From positions 1-38,817 of the forward strand of contig CAVVVS010000004.1 of the NCBI GenBank assembly GCA_963751355.1: 38,817 nucleotides of DNA. The letters run 5' to 3'. The notes under the pieces are model-generated. The model was not told the DNA's origin. It did not search any database and saw only the letters and a list, made by a program, of their open reading frames with translations. Below, piece after piece: positions 25,353 to 34,108 of this stretch (positions are counted from its first letter, which is position 1; each line of letters starts with the position of its first letter). Source of the DNA: CAVVVS01 sp963751355 (GTDB lineage: Bacteria; Bacteroidota; Ignavibacteria; Ignavibacteriales; Ignavibacteriaceae). The position numbers and the translations under genes are program-made.

Positions 25353-27813
25353 TATGGAATACAACCAATTAAAAGAATTATTAAAAGCAGAGCCTGAGAA
25401 TAGAGGTATTAATTACGAGCGTTTAATTCGCTCAATTCTGAAGCGGAAAGTATTCATAATAGTATCGTTGGTAGCAGCATTAGGTTTAGGCTATCTTTAT
25501 CTGAAGACAGCCACGCCGGTATATGAGTCGACCGTATTAGTAAAGAAGGAGCAGAACGATAATAAATCGTACAGTAGAGATGACTACAGTCAATTGGTAT
25601 CACTACAATCCCAGGATGAAATAACAACGGAGATGGCGTTGATAACGACCAGGAGCGTTCTGGAAAAGACAGTTCATTCATTAAAAATGAATTTATATAT
25701 TGATAAGATAGTTACCCCGGGCGGCGGAAGTAATGAAATAAACAGATCATTACCTTCGTATGATTTATTGTCACAGAGTCCGAAGAATTCTTTATTACCG
25801 CAGATATTAAGCTTTGAAATAGATACTCTGAAAGAATCGGGTAAGATGCTCTTGAGTTATGAGGAACCGGGGCGCTATATGCTTTATAAGGTGGAGCAAG
25901 ATATTAATATTCCGGTCAGATCATTTCCGGCGGTCAATCCGTTAGAAATAAACACTAAAGCATTTAAACTTACCCTAAACTGGCCTAAAGCAGAGAAGGG
26001 TTCGGAATTGTTTTTCACGTTATATACAAATTCAGATGCATCCATGCAGTTAGGGAAAAAAGTTACGGTAACGCAGCAAGAGAATACGAATTTAATGGAA
26101 ATATCGGTAATGGACAGAGTACCGGAGATAGCACAGTTAGAGGCCGGGAGGCTGGTCAAGAAATTTATGGAAACAAGAACGGAGCAGAAAAGGCATAGCA
26201 TCCAGGAATCCTACACATCAATCGACTCTCAATTAACGGAGACATCAAGAAAGCTGAAGAATTCAGAGAATAATTTAAGTTCATATCAATCGCAAACGGG
26301 GATAACCAATCTGGATAAGAATTCAGCTAATATGGTAGACTTTTTAAGCAAATTGGAAACGGAAAAGGTCAGTAATGATTTATTGTTGAGCCAGTATAAG
26401 GAAAAGGAAAGCCAATTAAAAGATGTATATAAGAAGCAAGGGTATTTTGATCAATCATATTTATCACCGGATGAAAAGGGTGGTGAAAGCGGAGACGCAT
26501 TTTCCTCACTGCTGAAACAACTATCAACATTGGAGATAAAAAAGATAGAGCTTCTTCAGAAAGAGACAGAGTCTCACCCGGATATAGTTAGCATAGATAA
26601 TCAAATATCACAGATAAAGAAGCAGATGAGTTCATATAATCAAAACACTTTGTCAGCCTATAGGATTATAATAAATTCACTGCAAGAAAAGACGAAGAAT
26701 CTTGAGAATCTGATATCCCGTTATCAGTCGAAGATACAAGGTCTGCCGACAAAGGAAATGAAATTGGTTGGTTTGACGAGAGACAAGGATGTATACGAAA
26801 AGGTATTTAACTTGCTTTTGGATAAACGTGAAGAGTTAAGGGTAAAGGAACTGGCTCAGTTTCAAGATATAACAGTAATAGATCCGGCATCACTGCCAAA
26901 GATGCCGGTATCCCCGAAGAGGAATTTAGTTCTGATGTTGAGCCTCTTTTTATGGGGAGTTTTAGTGGTGGTCTATATCCTAATTGGGGAAATCAGAGGG
27001 AGAAAATATTTGATGCTGGATGAAATAGAGGAGCGTCTAAAGATTCCTTTGTATTCTATAATTCCGACGTTTTCAAAAACGCTTCAAAATAAGATAAAGA
27101 AGTCGGAGGAACTAAGTGAAAGGTTTCCGGTTTTATCAAAGGACGACCAGGGGGTAACGGAATCCTATAAGGTATTGCGAACACGTCTTGCATTTAATCC
27201 GGATAGCGAGAATAAGGTGATAATGTTTAGCAGTTGTGAAGAGCATAGTGGTAAGACGTCAACGGTAGCGAATTTAGCGTTATCGTTAATATCTGCTGGC
27301 AAGAAGGTTCTGCTGATAGATGCAGATCTGAAGCGATGCGGATTGTCGGATTTGTTTAAGATATCGAGGGACTACCCGGGATTAAGTTCATTCTTGAAGG
27401 GGGATTTGAATAAGATACCGGTTATGAATCTATCAAATGTAATGGGTCGGTCGAAGGGCGGGGGAATATTAAGCATACTTCCAGCCGGAGATATAACGGA
27501 AGAATCAAGCGAATTATTTCAGTCAAAAACAATGATAGAACTGATAAGTGCATTGAAAACAAGTTCATACGATTACATTCTAATAGATACGCCTCCTTTA
27601 ACACGGGTAATAGATTCACTGATATTAGGTAAAATAATAAATAATATGGTTATGGTTGTAAGGTATAACTATACATTGAGAGAGAGTGTATCGTGGGGAA
27701 TAAAAGAGCTGAGAAATGAAAATATAAATATAATTGGAGTTGTAGCAAATGCATGCGATATAGAAAAATCTTCTTTCAAATATAAGTATGGTTACGGCTA
27801 TGGTTATGAATAT
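25353..27813 (+). repeat. Long direct repeat, copy B (within wzc copy 2)
   Basis: This is the partner of 10870-13330, in the same orientation, offset by 14,483 bp and with about four mismatches in 2,461 bp. The two copies bracket 12,022 bp carrying nine genes. Homologous recombination between them would delete or loop out that segment and leave one intact wzc. Confidence 0.95.
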
Positions 27814-27879
27814 AGTTATAGCAAAGACGGTAAGAATAAAAGCCAATCGAAAAAAAATAAAAAATTGATTAAGAGCTGA
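25354..27879 (+). CDS. wzc: Wzc-like chain-length regulator with tyrosine kinase domain, copy 2
   Basis: A second Wzc, also 841 residues, with the same domains as copy 1: helix 1 at residues 33-50, Wzz/GNVR periplasmic coiled coil, helix 2 near 525-545, then a kinase domain with K634, 'LLIDADLK' and 'YILIDTPP'. Residues 1-820 differ from copy 1 only at R189 and R699. From residue 821 the tail is different ('SYSKDGKNKSQSKK...LIKS') but the same length and equally basic. No Wza-like gene accompanies this copy; the frameshifted flippase and polymerase genes follow instead. It may serve the second half of the locus, for which a co-polymerase next to Wzx/Wzy would make sense. Its unusual codon choice, shared with copy 1, differs from its neighbours. 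Confidence 0.95.
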   Translation: MEYNQLKELLKAEPENRGINYERLIRSILKRKVFIIVSLVAALGLGYLYLKTATPVYESTVLVKKEQNDNKSYSRDDYSQLVSLQSQDEITTEMALITTRSVLEKTVHSLKMNLYIDKIVTPGGGSNEINRSLPSYDLLSQSPKNSLLPQILSFEIDTLKESGKMLLSYEEPGRYMLYKVEQDINIPVRSFPAVNPLEINTKAFKLTLNWPKAEKGSELFFTLYTNSDASMQLGKKVTVTQQENTNLMEISVMDRVPEIAQLEAGRLVKKFMETRTEQKRHSIQESYTSIDSQLTETSRKLKNSENNLSSYQSQTGITNLDKNSANMVDFLSKLETEKVSNDLLLSQYKEKESQLKDVYKKQGYFDQSYLSPDEKGGESGDAFSSLLKQLSTLEIKKIELLQKETESHPDIVSIDNQISQIKKQMSSYNQNTLSAYRIIINSLQEKTKNLENLISRYQSKIQGLPTKEMKLVGLTRDKDVYEKVFNLLLDKREELRVKELAQFQDITVIDPASLPKMPVSPKRNLVLMLSLFLWGVLVVVYILIGEIRGRKYLMLDEIEERLKIPLYSIIPTFSKTLQNKIKKSEELSERFPVLSKDDQGVTESYKVLRTRLAFNPDSENKVIMFSSCEEHSGKTSTVANLALSLISAGKKVLLIDADLKRCGLSDLFKISRDYPGLSSFLKGDLNKIPVMNLSNVMGRSKGGGILSILPAGDITEESSELFQSKTMIELISALKTSSYDYILIDTPPLTRVIDSLILGKIINNMVMVVRYNYTLRESVSWGIKELRNENINIIGVVANACDIEKSSFKYKYGYGYGYEYSYSKDGKNKSQSKKNKKLIKS

Positions 27880-27991
27880 CACAAAAATTTCATTTCAATT
27901 GTACTATCCAACCTCATTCAAGCAATTTAAAAACCATTAGTTATGTTCTTTTCATCATTAATATAAATTATATCCGGTAAAAAAAATAATA

Positions 27992-28798
27992 ATGCGGCAT
28001 AATAAACCTTTAACAGAAAATATAAGATGGTTGTTTATTGGTAATATACTTACAAATTTGATATCACTTGTAATCAGCGTATTTTTGATAAGGAAGCTTG
28101 CTATTAGCGATTTTGGTATATACAGTATGTTTATGGGCAGCTTCATTGTTTTTTCCATTTTTTCAATTAACCCGGTTTTAGTTTCTCTCAGAAGATTTAT
28201 TCCCGAATTAGTTCAAAAGAAATATTATGCCTATTTAAAATCAATGGTATACACGCTTATTCTTATTTCACTCTCTCTAGGCAGCTTAATGATTCTATTA
28301 GTATATTTTGGGAGGGTTGAAGTTGGACATCTTTTAAATATAGACCATTTCGGTAAGTATTACTCGTTATTTATTATCAATATAATTATTTACTTCGTTA
28401 TAAGTTTAAACAATGCGATACTGATATCTCTTCATGAACAGAAAATAATTTCCATACTAAATATAATAAGTGTTGTGGTAAGAGGCATTTTGTATGCAGT
28501 ATTTTTCTCAGTGATAACTATAAGCCTAATCTTTATTATAGAGGCAGCATCACAATCTATCAAAGCAGTTTTTTCTTCTTATTTTGTTAAAAAGAAGATA
28601 AAATCCTTAAATGAAGAAGAGGGGCTCGTTATCACTACTGAAGAAAAACTTTTAAATCTAAAGAGATTAAAAAGATTTACATTTCTATCTACTGCAAATG
28701 AAGCCGGAAGCCGGTGTATTAAGTCAATACTCAGATTATTATTTTATTTCAGGATTTTTGGGTGCTTCAGCACTGGGATTATATGCATTCCCGTATAA
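27992..28798 (+). CDS. wzx: Wzx-type flippase, N-terminal part before a frameshift
   Basis: The N-terminal half of a polysaccharide flippase of the MATE/MOP superfamily. It opens with a hydrophilic 'ENIRWLFIGNILTNLISLVIS' and 'LAISDFGIYSMFMGSFIVFSIFSI', typical of Wzx, and has about six transmembrane helices. Correct reading ends near 28705 ('FTFLSTANEAG'); the last 30 or so residues of this frame are out-of-frame translation. The true continuation 'AGVLSQYSDYYFISGFLG' is one base out of frame, and removal of one A in 'GCCGGAAGCCGG' (28703-28714) would restore a single protein of about 518 residues, normal for Wzx. The rest of the sequence is undamaged. Confidence 0.85.
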   Translation: MRHNKPLTENIRWLFIGNILTNLISLVISVFLIRKLAISDFGIYSMFMGSFIVFSIFSINPVLVSLRRFIPELVQKKYYAYLKSMVYTLILISLSLGSLMILLVYFGRVEVGHLLNIDHFGKYYSLFIINIIIYFVISLNNAILISLHEQKIISILNIISVVVRGILYAVFFSVITISLIFIIEAASQSIKAVFSSYFVKKKIKSLNEEEGLVITTEEKLLNLKRLKRFTFLSTANEAGSRCIKSILRLLFYFRIFGCFSTGIICIPV

Positions 28799-29549
28799 AC
28801 TATTGGATTCTGTTTTTAACTGGCTTCCTATCAACCAAATTTCGCAAATTGTTAAGCCTTTCTTTATAAGAAAATACTATGAAGAAAATGAAAGTATAAT
28901 TTATTTAGAAAGGATGTATAATTTCTTTCTTAAAATATATTTGATTATATACTCTATTATTGCCTTCTATTTAGTCGCATACCAAGATTTAATACATGTT
29001 TATGTTTTTAAATCTAAGTATATAAATACTCAGGAATTATTAATTATTGTGTTATTCTCATTTATATTTAGGGCAATTGCTTTTCCTGCCGGGACAGTTA
29101 TGGAAATAAGGGAAAAAGTTGAGTATTTATTAATTTCGAAAATATTTGCTGTAATTAATATCTTTCTGGTAATAATAGTGTTAAACTATACAAACCTCGC
29201 ATTAATCGGGGTTGCTTTAGCAACAACATTATCAAACATCATGAGAAATCTTTACCTGTTCCTAAAAATTAGGAACACTTTTAATATTAAAACTTACAAT
29301 ATTGATATGATAAAAACATTTGCTTTTTTATTCATCATAGGTTTTGTGGTTATAGCAGTGGGATATTTTTCAGATAATATTATACTTAGATTAGCCCTAC
29401 CGGTTCTTTTAGGTGTAATATCTTTTATAATCGCCTGGAGACAATTTCAGCCTTTTAATAAATATGAAAGAGATATACTCAATAAAATAATAAGCCGTTT
29501 ACCGACTAGATTTAATATTATTTCCAAAATTTTAGTATTGAATTCTTAA
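28698..29549 (+). CDS. wzx: Wzx-type flippase, C-terminal part after the frameshift
   Basis: The remaining half of the flippase, with about six more hydrophobic helices. Authentic coding probably resumes around 28710 ('AGVLSQYSDYYFISGFLGASALGLYAFPYKL'); the ATG at 28698 lies in out-of-frame sequence and has no ribosome binding site. 'LGLYAFPYKLLD' and 'FPAGTVMEIREKVEYLLISKIFAVINIFL' match the second repeat of MOP flippases. A half flippase is unlikely to transport anything alone. The gene sits between wzc copy 2 and a GT4 transferase and is the only flippase gene in the window. Confidence 0.83.
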   Translation: MKPEAGVLSQYSDYYFISGFLGASALGLYAFPYKLLDSVFNWLPINQISQIVKPFFIRKYYEENESIIYLERMYNFFLKIYLIIYSIIAFYLVAYQDLIHVYVFKSKYINTQELLIIVLFSFIFRAIAFPAGTVMEIREKVEYLLISKIFAVINIFLVIIVLNYTNLALIGVALATTLSNIMRNLYLFLKIRNTFNIKTYNIDMIKTFAFLFIIGFVVIAVGYFSDNIILRLALPVLLGVISFIIAWRQFQPFNKYERDILNKIISRLPTRFNIISKILVLNS

Positions 29550-29578
29550 TAATTATAGACTCAGAAAATAATTTATAT

Positions 29579-30682
29579 ATGAAAAAGGTTGCTTTTATTA
29601 TCGGGTATTATCCGCTGGTCAGAGGAGGAGCAGAACTCCAATCAAGGTATTTTTGTGATGAGCTAAAAAATATTTATGAGGTATTTTATATCTCAATACA
29701 TGGAATGCATAAAAGAAATGATGAATTCATAAATGACGGCTTAAAAGTTTATGCATTAAAGTCAAAATCGATCATGAATCGTAATTATTGTTTTCTCAAT
29801 TATAGTGCTGTCGTAAAAATATTAAAGAGAGAAAAACCTGACATAATATATGTCAAAAGTCCGGATTCGTCGGGAGGGGTAGCCGCATCTTATTGTAGTG
29901 GTGAAGATTGTAAACTTGTTTTTCATTCCTCTGCACCTGTACACGTTCAACCTTTAAAGCTATCTATGAAGAAAACAATAATGTTGGATATTATAGAAAG
30001 AGGTCTTACATCTTATGGATTCAAAAATGTTGATTTTGTTATATGCCAGGCGGAATACCAAAAAAAATTATTGATAAAATCATACGGTAAAAAAAAATCA
30101 GGTGTTATTTACAATATTCACAAACCGGTAAAAAATACAATAATTAAAGAGAATATATTTAAAGTTTTATGGATAAGTAATATCAAAATGATAAAGAGGC
30201 CGGATTTATTTTTTAATATTGTTGCTAAATTTGCTAATAATGAAAAAATAGAATTTTTGATTGCCGGAAGGAATACTTCTAAAGATTTTATTTTAAAAAC
30301 GGATAATTTAGTGGCTAAGTATAATAATTTTAACTATCTTGGTGAATTACCAAATGATGAAGTTAATAAATTGCTTGAAAAATCACATATATTAGTGAAT
30401 ACCAGTATAAGTGAAGGCATGCCTAATATATTTATTCAGGCCTGGTTAAGAGAAGTGGTTGTAGTAAGTCTGGATGTAGATCCGGATGATTTTATAGTTA
30501 ATCAAAAAATTGGATTTCGTTCAGGCAGTATAGAGCAGTTAATTAAGGATATTGAATACTTATTCAATAACCCGGGAACTCGAAATATAATGGGAAAAAA
30601 AGCAAGGAAATTTGCCGAAGAAAAATTCAATTGGGATACTAATGTTACCAAATTTAAAGAAGTGTTGAAGAGTTTGGAATAA
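29579..30682 (+). CDS. GT4-family glycosyltransferase
   Basis: A cytoplasmic GT-B glycosyltransferase of 367 residues. The N-terminal Rossmann domain has a glycine-rich donor/acceptor loop 'VRGGAELQSRYF'. The C-terminal GT1-type domain has 'VLWISNIKMIKRPDLFF' and the nucleotide-sugar site 'VNTSISEGMPNIFIQAW'. In the latter the first glutamate of the usual E-x7-E pair is present but the second is replaced by glutamine, a variation seen within the family. It would add one sugar to the lipid-linked repeat unit. It lies 29 bp after the flippase and 40 bp before the polymerase, a classical repeat-unit gene order. Sugar specificity unknown. Confidence 0.88.
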   Translation: MKKVAFIIGYYPLVRGGAELQSRYFCDELKNIYEVFYISIHGMHKRNDEFINDGLKVYALKSKSIMNRNYCFLNYSAVVKILKREKPDIIYVKSPDSSGGVAASYCSGEDCKLVFHSSAPVHVQPLKLSMKKTIMLDIIERGLTSYGFKNVDFVICQAEYQKKLLIKSYGKKKSGVIYNIHKPVKNTIIKENIFKVLWISNIKMIKRPDLFFNIVAKFANNEKIEFLIAGRNTSKDFILKTDNLVAKYNNFNYLGELPNDEVNKLLEKSHILVNTSISEGMPNIFIQAWLREVVVVSLDVDPDDFIVNQKIGFRSGSIEQLIKDIEYLFNNPGTRNIMGKKARKFAEEKFNWDTNVTKFKEVLKSLE

Positions 30683-30722
30683 TTGATAGCATGATATTTT
30701 TTCACCTATATTTTACAGATAT

Positions 30723-31766
30723 ATGACAATATTATTATCCTTTCTTTGTTTTATTATCGGGTTAGAATTTTTATATCCTTTTTCAATCAGGTATATGGGA
30801 TTCCCTCAACTACCTACTCTATCGGTACAGTTTTTAATTATAGGGTTTTTCATATTTGTATATTTAAATTCAATTATTTCAAATAAAAAGCTCAATATTT
30901 CTTATCCCACCCTAAAGAATTATGCATTTTTATTCATTGCATTTTTAATGACTGAAATTTTAAGCGCCTTTATAAATTCAAATAGTTTATTATTGGTGAT
31001 GAAGTCGATGATATCATATAGTATGATCTATTTATTGCTTTTTCTTGCAATACTTGAAATGGACATGGATGATAAAGGGCAAAAAAACTTAATTAAATTT
31101 GTTTATTTACTTATCTTAATCCAAATACCCGTTACATTGTACCAATATTTATTTTTAGGTTATTCGAGTGCAGATTATAACTCAGGTACCGTTGCTTCCG
31201 CAAATCTTGGAGGTACGGGAACTACCGGATTCCTGATGTTATTTTTTCAGGCATTTTTAGTTGCCAATATATTGATAAAAGGTTTTCATATAAAAAAAAT
31301 AATTTTTATTCTTCTGACTTTTATTCCTATAGTAGTAGGAGGAGTCAGAATGGGAATTATATTATCTCCGATAACTATTATTTTGACAATTGTTGGATTT
31401 TTTCTCATAAATCCTCATAAAAACTTAAAAAAGGTTTATAGAGGAATTTATACAGTTATGTTCACATTGATAATGATGTTGCTATTAATTTTAATCATTA
31501 TTCCGAATACAAAATTTTCTAACTATCTAAGTCTAGATATTCTTACTAATAAAAAAGCTTTCGAAAAATATGACAGTTCTAACTTAAAATTTAGCAGAAC
31601 ATATCCGTATTATGTTTTATTTAAATATACCTTGAATAGCAATGTAAATTATTTGTTAGGTAATGGTAACCAAGAGATTACCCACTCGAAAATTGCCAAT
31701 GCCGGGGAGTACAAAATTAAAATACGCAGTATCATATCCAGATGCAGTATTAATACTCGCAAGTAA
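30723..31766 (+). CDS. wzy: Wzy-like polymerase (O-antigen ligase/polymerase type), N-terminal part before a frameshift
   Basis: The N-terminal 330 residues of a polytopic membrane protein with about nine hydrophobic helices and a large extracytoplasmic loop beginning near 'FSRTYPYYVLFKY'. The 'GTTGFLMLFFQAF' and 'GGVRMGIILSPITII' segments resemble Wzy/WaaL-like polymerases, which join flipped repeat units. Authentic reading ends around 31715 ('GEYKIK'); the last residues 'IRSIISRC...' are out of frame. Removing one A from the AAAA run at 31717-31720 would continue as 'YAVSYPDAVLILASNGIIG' and restore about 436 residues, normal for Wzy. Polymerases are poorly conserved, so the call rests on topology and position after wzx. 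Confidence 0.75.
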   Translation: MTILLSFLCFIIGLEFLYPFSIRYMGFPQLPTLSVQFLIIGFFIFVYLNSIISNKKLNISYPTLKNYAFLFIAFLMTEILSAFINSNSLLLVMKSMISYSMIYLLLFLAILEMDMDDKGQKNLIKFVYLLILIQIPVTLYQYLFLGYSSADYNSGTVASANLGGTGTTGFLMLFFQAFLVANILIKGFHIKKIIFILLTFIPIVVGGVRMGIILSPITIILTIVGFFLINPHKNLKKVYRGIYTVMFTLIMMLLLILIIIPNTKFSNYLSLDILTNKKAFEKYDSSNLKFSRTYPYYVLFKYTLNSNVNYLLGNGNQEITHSKIANAGEYKIKIRSIISRCSINTRK

Positions 31767-32031
31767 TGGTATAATTGGTTTGATTGTAATTATTTCGATT
31801 TTTTTTATAGGAGTAAAATTTTTAAAAAATTACATCAAACTGGAACCTTCGGAATTTATGATAATTGTCGCCTTTTCAATTGTTCCTATTACATTTCTCA
31901 CAGTATTTTCATTATTTTATACAAGTGCATGGTCTCAACAAATCTGTTTATCATATTGGGTAATTCTTGCGGTTTTACTTCAAAGATATTCAACGTTACG
32001 ACGTGCTAAGGATTTATTATTGGAATTATAA
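31663..32031 (+). CDS. wzy: Wzy-like polymerase, C-terminal part after the frameshift
   Basis: The end of the interrupted polymerase, with two to three hydrophobic helices ('GLIVIISIFFIGVKFL', 'FMIIVAFSIVPITFLTVFSL', 'YWVILAVLLQ'). True coding in this frame starts near 31720 ('YAVSYPDAVLILASNGIIG'); the ATG at 31663 is inside out-of-frame sequence. The 'YPDAVLILASNGIIGLI' segment fits the turn before a late helix in O-antigen polymerases. No separate ribosome binding site is visible. It is the last repeat-unit assembly gene before a 517-bp stretch of decayed sequence. Confidence 0.75.
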   Translation: MVTKRLPTRKLPMPGSTKLKYAVSYPDAVLILASNGIIGLIVIISIFFIGVKFLKNYIKLEPSEFMIIVAFSIVPITFLTVFSLFYTSAWSQQICLSYWVILAVLLQRYSTLRRAKDLLLEL

Positions 32032-32164
32032 AATGATTTACTGTAATAATATTTTTTTATTATAAATATTTAATAAAATTAAAAAAAAGCAGTGCTGAAT
32101 AAAAAATTAACCTTAATTTAGAATGATAGTAAAGGAAATTGTCAATATACATACATTAATATTG

Positions 32165-32548
32165 CTTTAAACCGTAATATTATTACCGCCATTGTTAAAA
32201 ATATAAAGAGTTCCAAAGATTTATAAAAGTGCTTTTTTGAGTTAGTTGCTGAAAAGAATGTCTTTCCAAGCTTTTTCTATCCCAACTGTCCGAGTAACTA
32301 TTACTCAATTTAACTTTTAAAAAAATCGATATTTTCTCTCTGCTCAATACGACAATATCAAATCAGTCGTAAAAAATAATCTCGGATATTAATCGTTTTG
32401 ACGGTTTTTTTATCATAGTAAACTCAAGCTATCAACGTGCGCCGCATAAACAAATAATCACACAAAATATTATCGAAATGATTTATCATAATATTGATGA
32501 GTCTGCTCTAAAACGCCAAAATTATTTTAACCTTTTTAGAATGGACAC
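32165..32548 (+). pseudogene. Decayed gene remnant A, left flank of the glf cassette
   Basis: The 517 bp between the polymerase and glf (32032-32548) hold no intact gene. From about 32165 a frame with protein-like character reads 'NIALNRNIITAIVKNIKSSKDL', a stop, then 'KCFFELVAEKNVFPSFFYPNCPSNYY'. After another break the frame ending just before glf reads 'DINRFDGFFIIVNSSYQ', 'KQIITQNIIEMIYHNID' and 'NLFRMD'. The part from about 32311 matches remnant B (34911 onward). It resembles the later half of an SGNH/GDSL-type hydrolase only weakly; I would not name it firmly. The first 130 bp (32032-32164) show nothing recognisable. Confidence 0.5.
32311..32542 (+). repeat. Degenerate direct repeat, left copy flanking the glf/gtrA/GT2 cassette
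   Basis: About 190 bp (32311-32500) align with 34911-35100 at roughly 85-90% identity by eye, including identical runs such as ACAAATAATCACACAAAATA. Weaker similarity continues to a shared 'LFRM' coding segment ending near 32542, a few bases before the glf ATG. One base missing near 32372 puts the two copies in different frames. Confidence 0.85.
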
Positions 32549-33679
32549 ATGAATAAAAAAATAAAATCATATAAAGCAGATTTTCTTATTGTAGGGGTTG
32601 GATTTTCGGGTGCAACATTTGCTCGTTATGCAGCAGATGCAGGTTATTCCGTCCACTTAATTGATAAGAGAAAACATATCGGTGGTAATTGTTACTCATA
32701 TACTGATGAAGAAACCGGTATTGAAATACACAAATATGGGCCACATATTTTTCATACTAATTCTAAGGAAATCTGGGATTTTTTAAATAAATATACAACC
32801 TTCAATAATTATGTTAATCGAGTTAAAGCAAGAACTAATGGAAGTATATATTCCTTACCAATAAACTTACATACTATCAATCAATTCTTCAATAGAACAT
32901 TTAATCCAACAGAAGCTGAAAACTATATCGATCAAATTAGAGTAAAAAATATTCCTATAAATAATTTTGAAAATTATATTTTAAGTTCTATCGGAAGTGA
33001 ATTATATGAAGCATTTTTTAAATACTATACGATAAAACAATGGGGTATTGAACCTAACAAGATTAATATTTCGACTGCAAAAAGGTTACCTATTAGATTT
33101 AATTATAATGATAACTATTTTAATGATAAATTTCAGGGTATTCCTGTTGACGGATATACAAAGATCTTTAATAGAATGTTAGACCATCAAAATATAACAG
33201 TAGGATTAGAAACTGATTTTATGGAATTTAAATTTAATTGGAAGACAAAATATCGTAAATTGGTTTTTACCGGAGCCATAGATCAATTTTTTGATTATAA
33301 ATTTGGTTATTTGCCCTATAGAACTGTTTCGTTTAAAGAAATTCGTGGAAAGGATATACAAGGTAATGCTGTAATAAATTATACTGATATGAATAATCAA
33401 TTTACAAGGATTCACGAACATAAATGGTTTACACCTGAAAAGAAATTTGAAAATTCTATTGCATTTGAAGAGTATTCAGATTTTACAAACAGCAAAAAAG
33501 AGCCTTATTATCCAATTAGAAACTCTGAAAGTGATTTATTATACAATAAATATTTAAAATTAGCTAGGTTAGAAAAAGATGTAATATTTTTAGGAAGAAT
33601 GGCTGAATTTAGGTATTATGATATGCATCAAGTTATTGGAGCAGCAATTAAAAAATTTAAAAATTATGTGATGGGCTAA
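32549..33679 (+). CDS. glf: UDP-galactopyranose mutase
   Basis: A flavoenzyme interconverting UDP-galactopyranose and UDP-galactofuranose, giving the furanose donor for glycan synthesis. The FAD-binding motif is 'FLIVGVGFSGATFARYAAD', then 'DKRKHIGGNCYSYTD' and the hallmark 'KYGPHIFHTN'. The substrate region contains 'YTIKQWG' and 'RLPIRFNYNDNYFNDKFQGIP', with 'YLPYRTVSF' and 'INYTDMNNQFTRIHEHKW' near the C-terminus, all characteristic. At 376 residues it has standard length. The GtrA gene starts 3 bp after its stop. The cassette (glf, gtrA, GT2) is flanked by related gene remnants, and its DNA appears even more AT-rich than the earlier genes, suggesting separate acquisition. Identification is secure. 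Confidence 0.97.
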   Translation: MNKKIKSYKADFLIVGVGFSGATFARYAADAGYSVHLIDKRKHIGGNCYSYTDEETGIEIHKYGPHIFHTNSKEIWDFLNKYTTFNNYVNRVKARTNGSIYSLPINLHTINQFFNRTFNPTEAENYIDQIRVKNIPINNFENYILSSIGSELYEAFFKYYTIKQWGIEPNKINISTAKRLPIRFNYNDNYFNDKFQGIPVDGYTKIFNRMLDHQNITVGLETDFMEFKFNWKTKYRKLVFTGAIDQFFDYKFGYLPYRTVSFKEIRGKDIQGNAVINYTDMNNQFTRIHEHKWFTPEKKFENSIAFEEYSDFTNSKKEPYYPIRNSESDLLYNKYLKLARLEKDVIFLGRMAEFRYYDMHQVIGAAIKKFKNYVMG

Positions 33680-33682
33680 TAA

Positions 33683-34108
33683 ATGAAAAGCATTATCGAT
33701 AATGTAATTAATGTTAATTTACCAACACACAATTATGCACAATTATTAAGATTTATAATAGTGGGCGGATTTACTGCAACGTTAGATTTTTTGATTTTAT
33801 TTTTGTTGGTTCATTACAATGTATTAGGATATTTTTATGCTGCTGCTATTGGTTTTCTAATTGGTAGTAGCATCAATTATTTAATTAGTATAAAATGGAT
33901 CTTTTATAGCGGTAAATTTAAGAGCAGAGCAGGGGAATTTGTATTATTCATTTCTTTAACTTCAATTGGATTGTTTATTAATCAATTCGTTATGTATTTA
34001 GCTGTATCAATATTAGGTATATTTTATTTACTTGCGAAAATAATAGCCTTATTTATAGTTACGACCTATAACTTTATATTTAAGAAATTTATCATTTTTT
34101 TAAAATGA
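33683..34108 (+). CDS. GtrA-family membrane protein of the glf cassette
   Basis: A 141-residue protein with four hydrophobic helices: 'LLRFIIVGGFTATLDFLILF' in helix 1, 'SINYLISIKWIFYSGKF' between helices 2 and 3, and 'TTYNFIFKKFIIF' at the C-terminus, all GtrA signatures. It probably translocates or positions a polyprenyl-phosphate-linked sugar. Its ATGA stop overlaps the start of the next GT2 gene by 4 bp and it begins 3 bp after glf, so the three are translationally linked. It differs clearly from the GtrA gene at 20307. A role with a galactofuranose-linked donor is inferred only from glf. Confidence 0.92.
   Translation: MKSIIDNVINVNLPTHNYAQLLRFIIVGGFTATLDFLILFLLVHYNVLGYFYAAAIGFLIGSSINYLISIKWIFYSGKFKSRAGEFVLFISLTSIGLFINQFVMYLAVSILGIFYLLAKIIALFIVTTYNFIFKKFIIFLK

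Noticed and set aside
10870..27813. Insertion sequence or transposon as the cause of the wzc duplication
   Set aside because: No transposase, terminal inverted repeats or target-site duplications are visible at the repeat borders, which coincide with the coding sequence.
28690..28720. Programmed frameshift in the flippase gene
   Set aside because: The site GCC GGA AGC CGG has no homopolymer that would allow tRNA re-pairing in the +1 frame and no stop codon to cause pausing. A plain insertion is more likely here than recoding.
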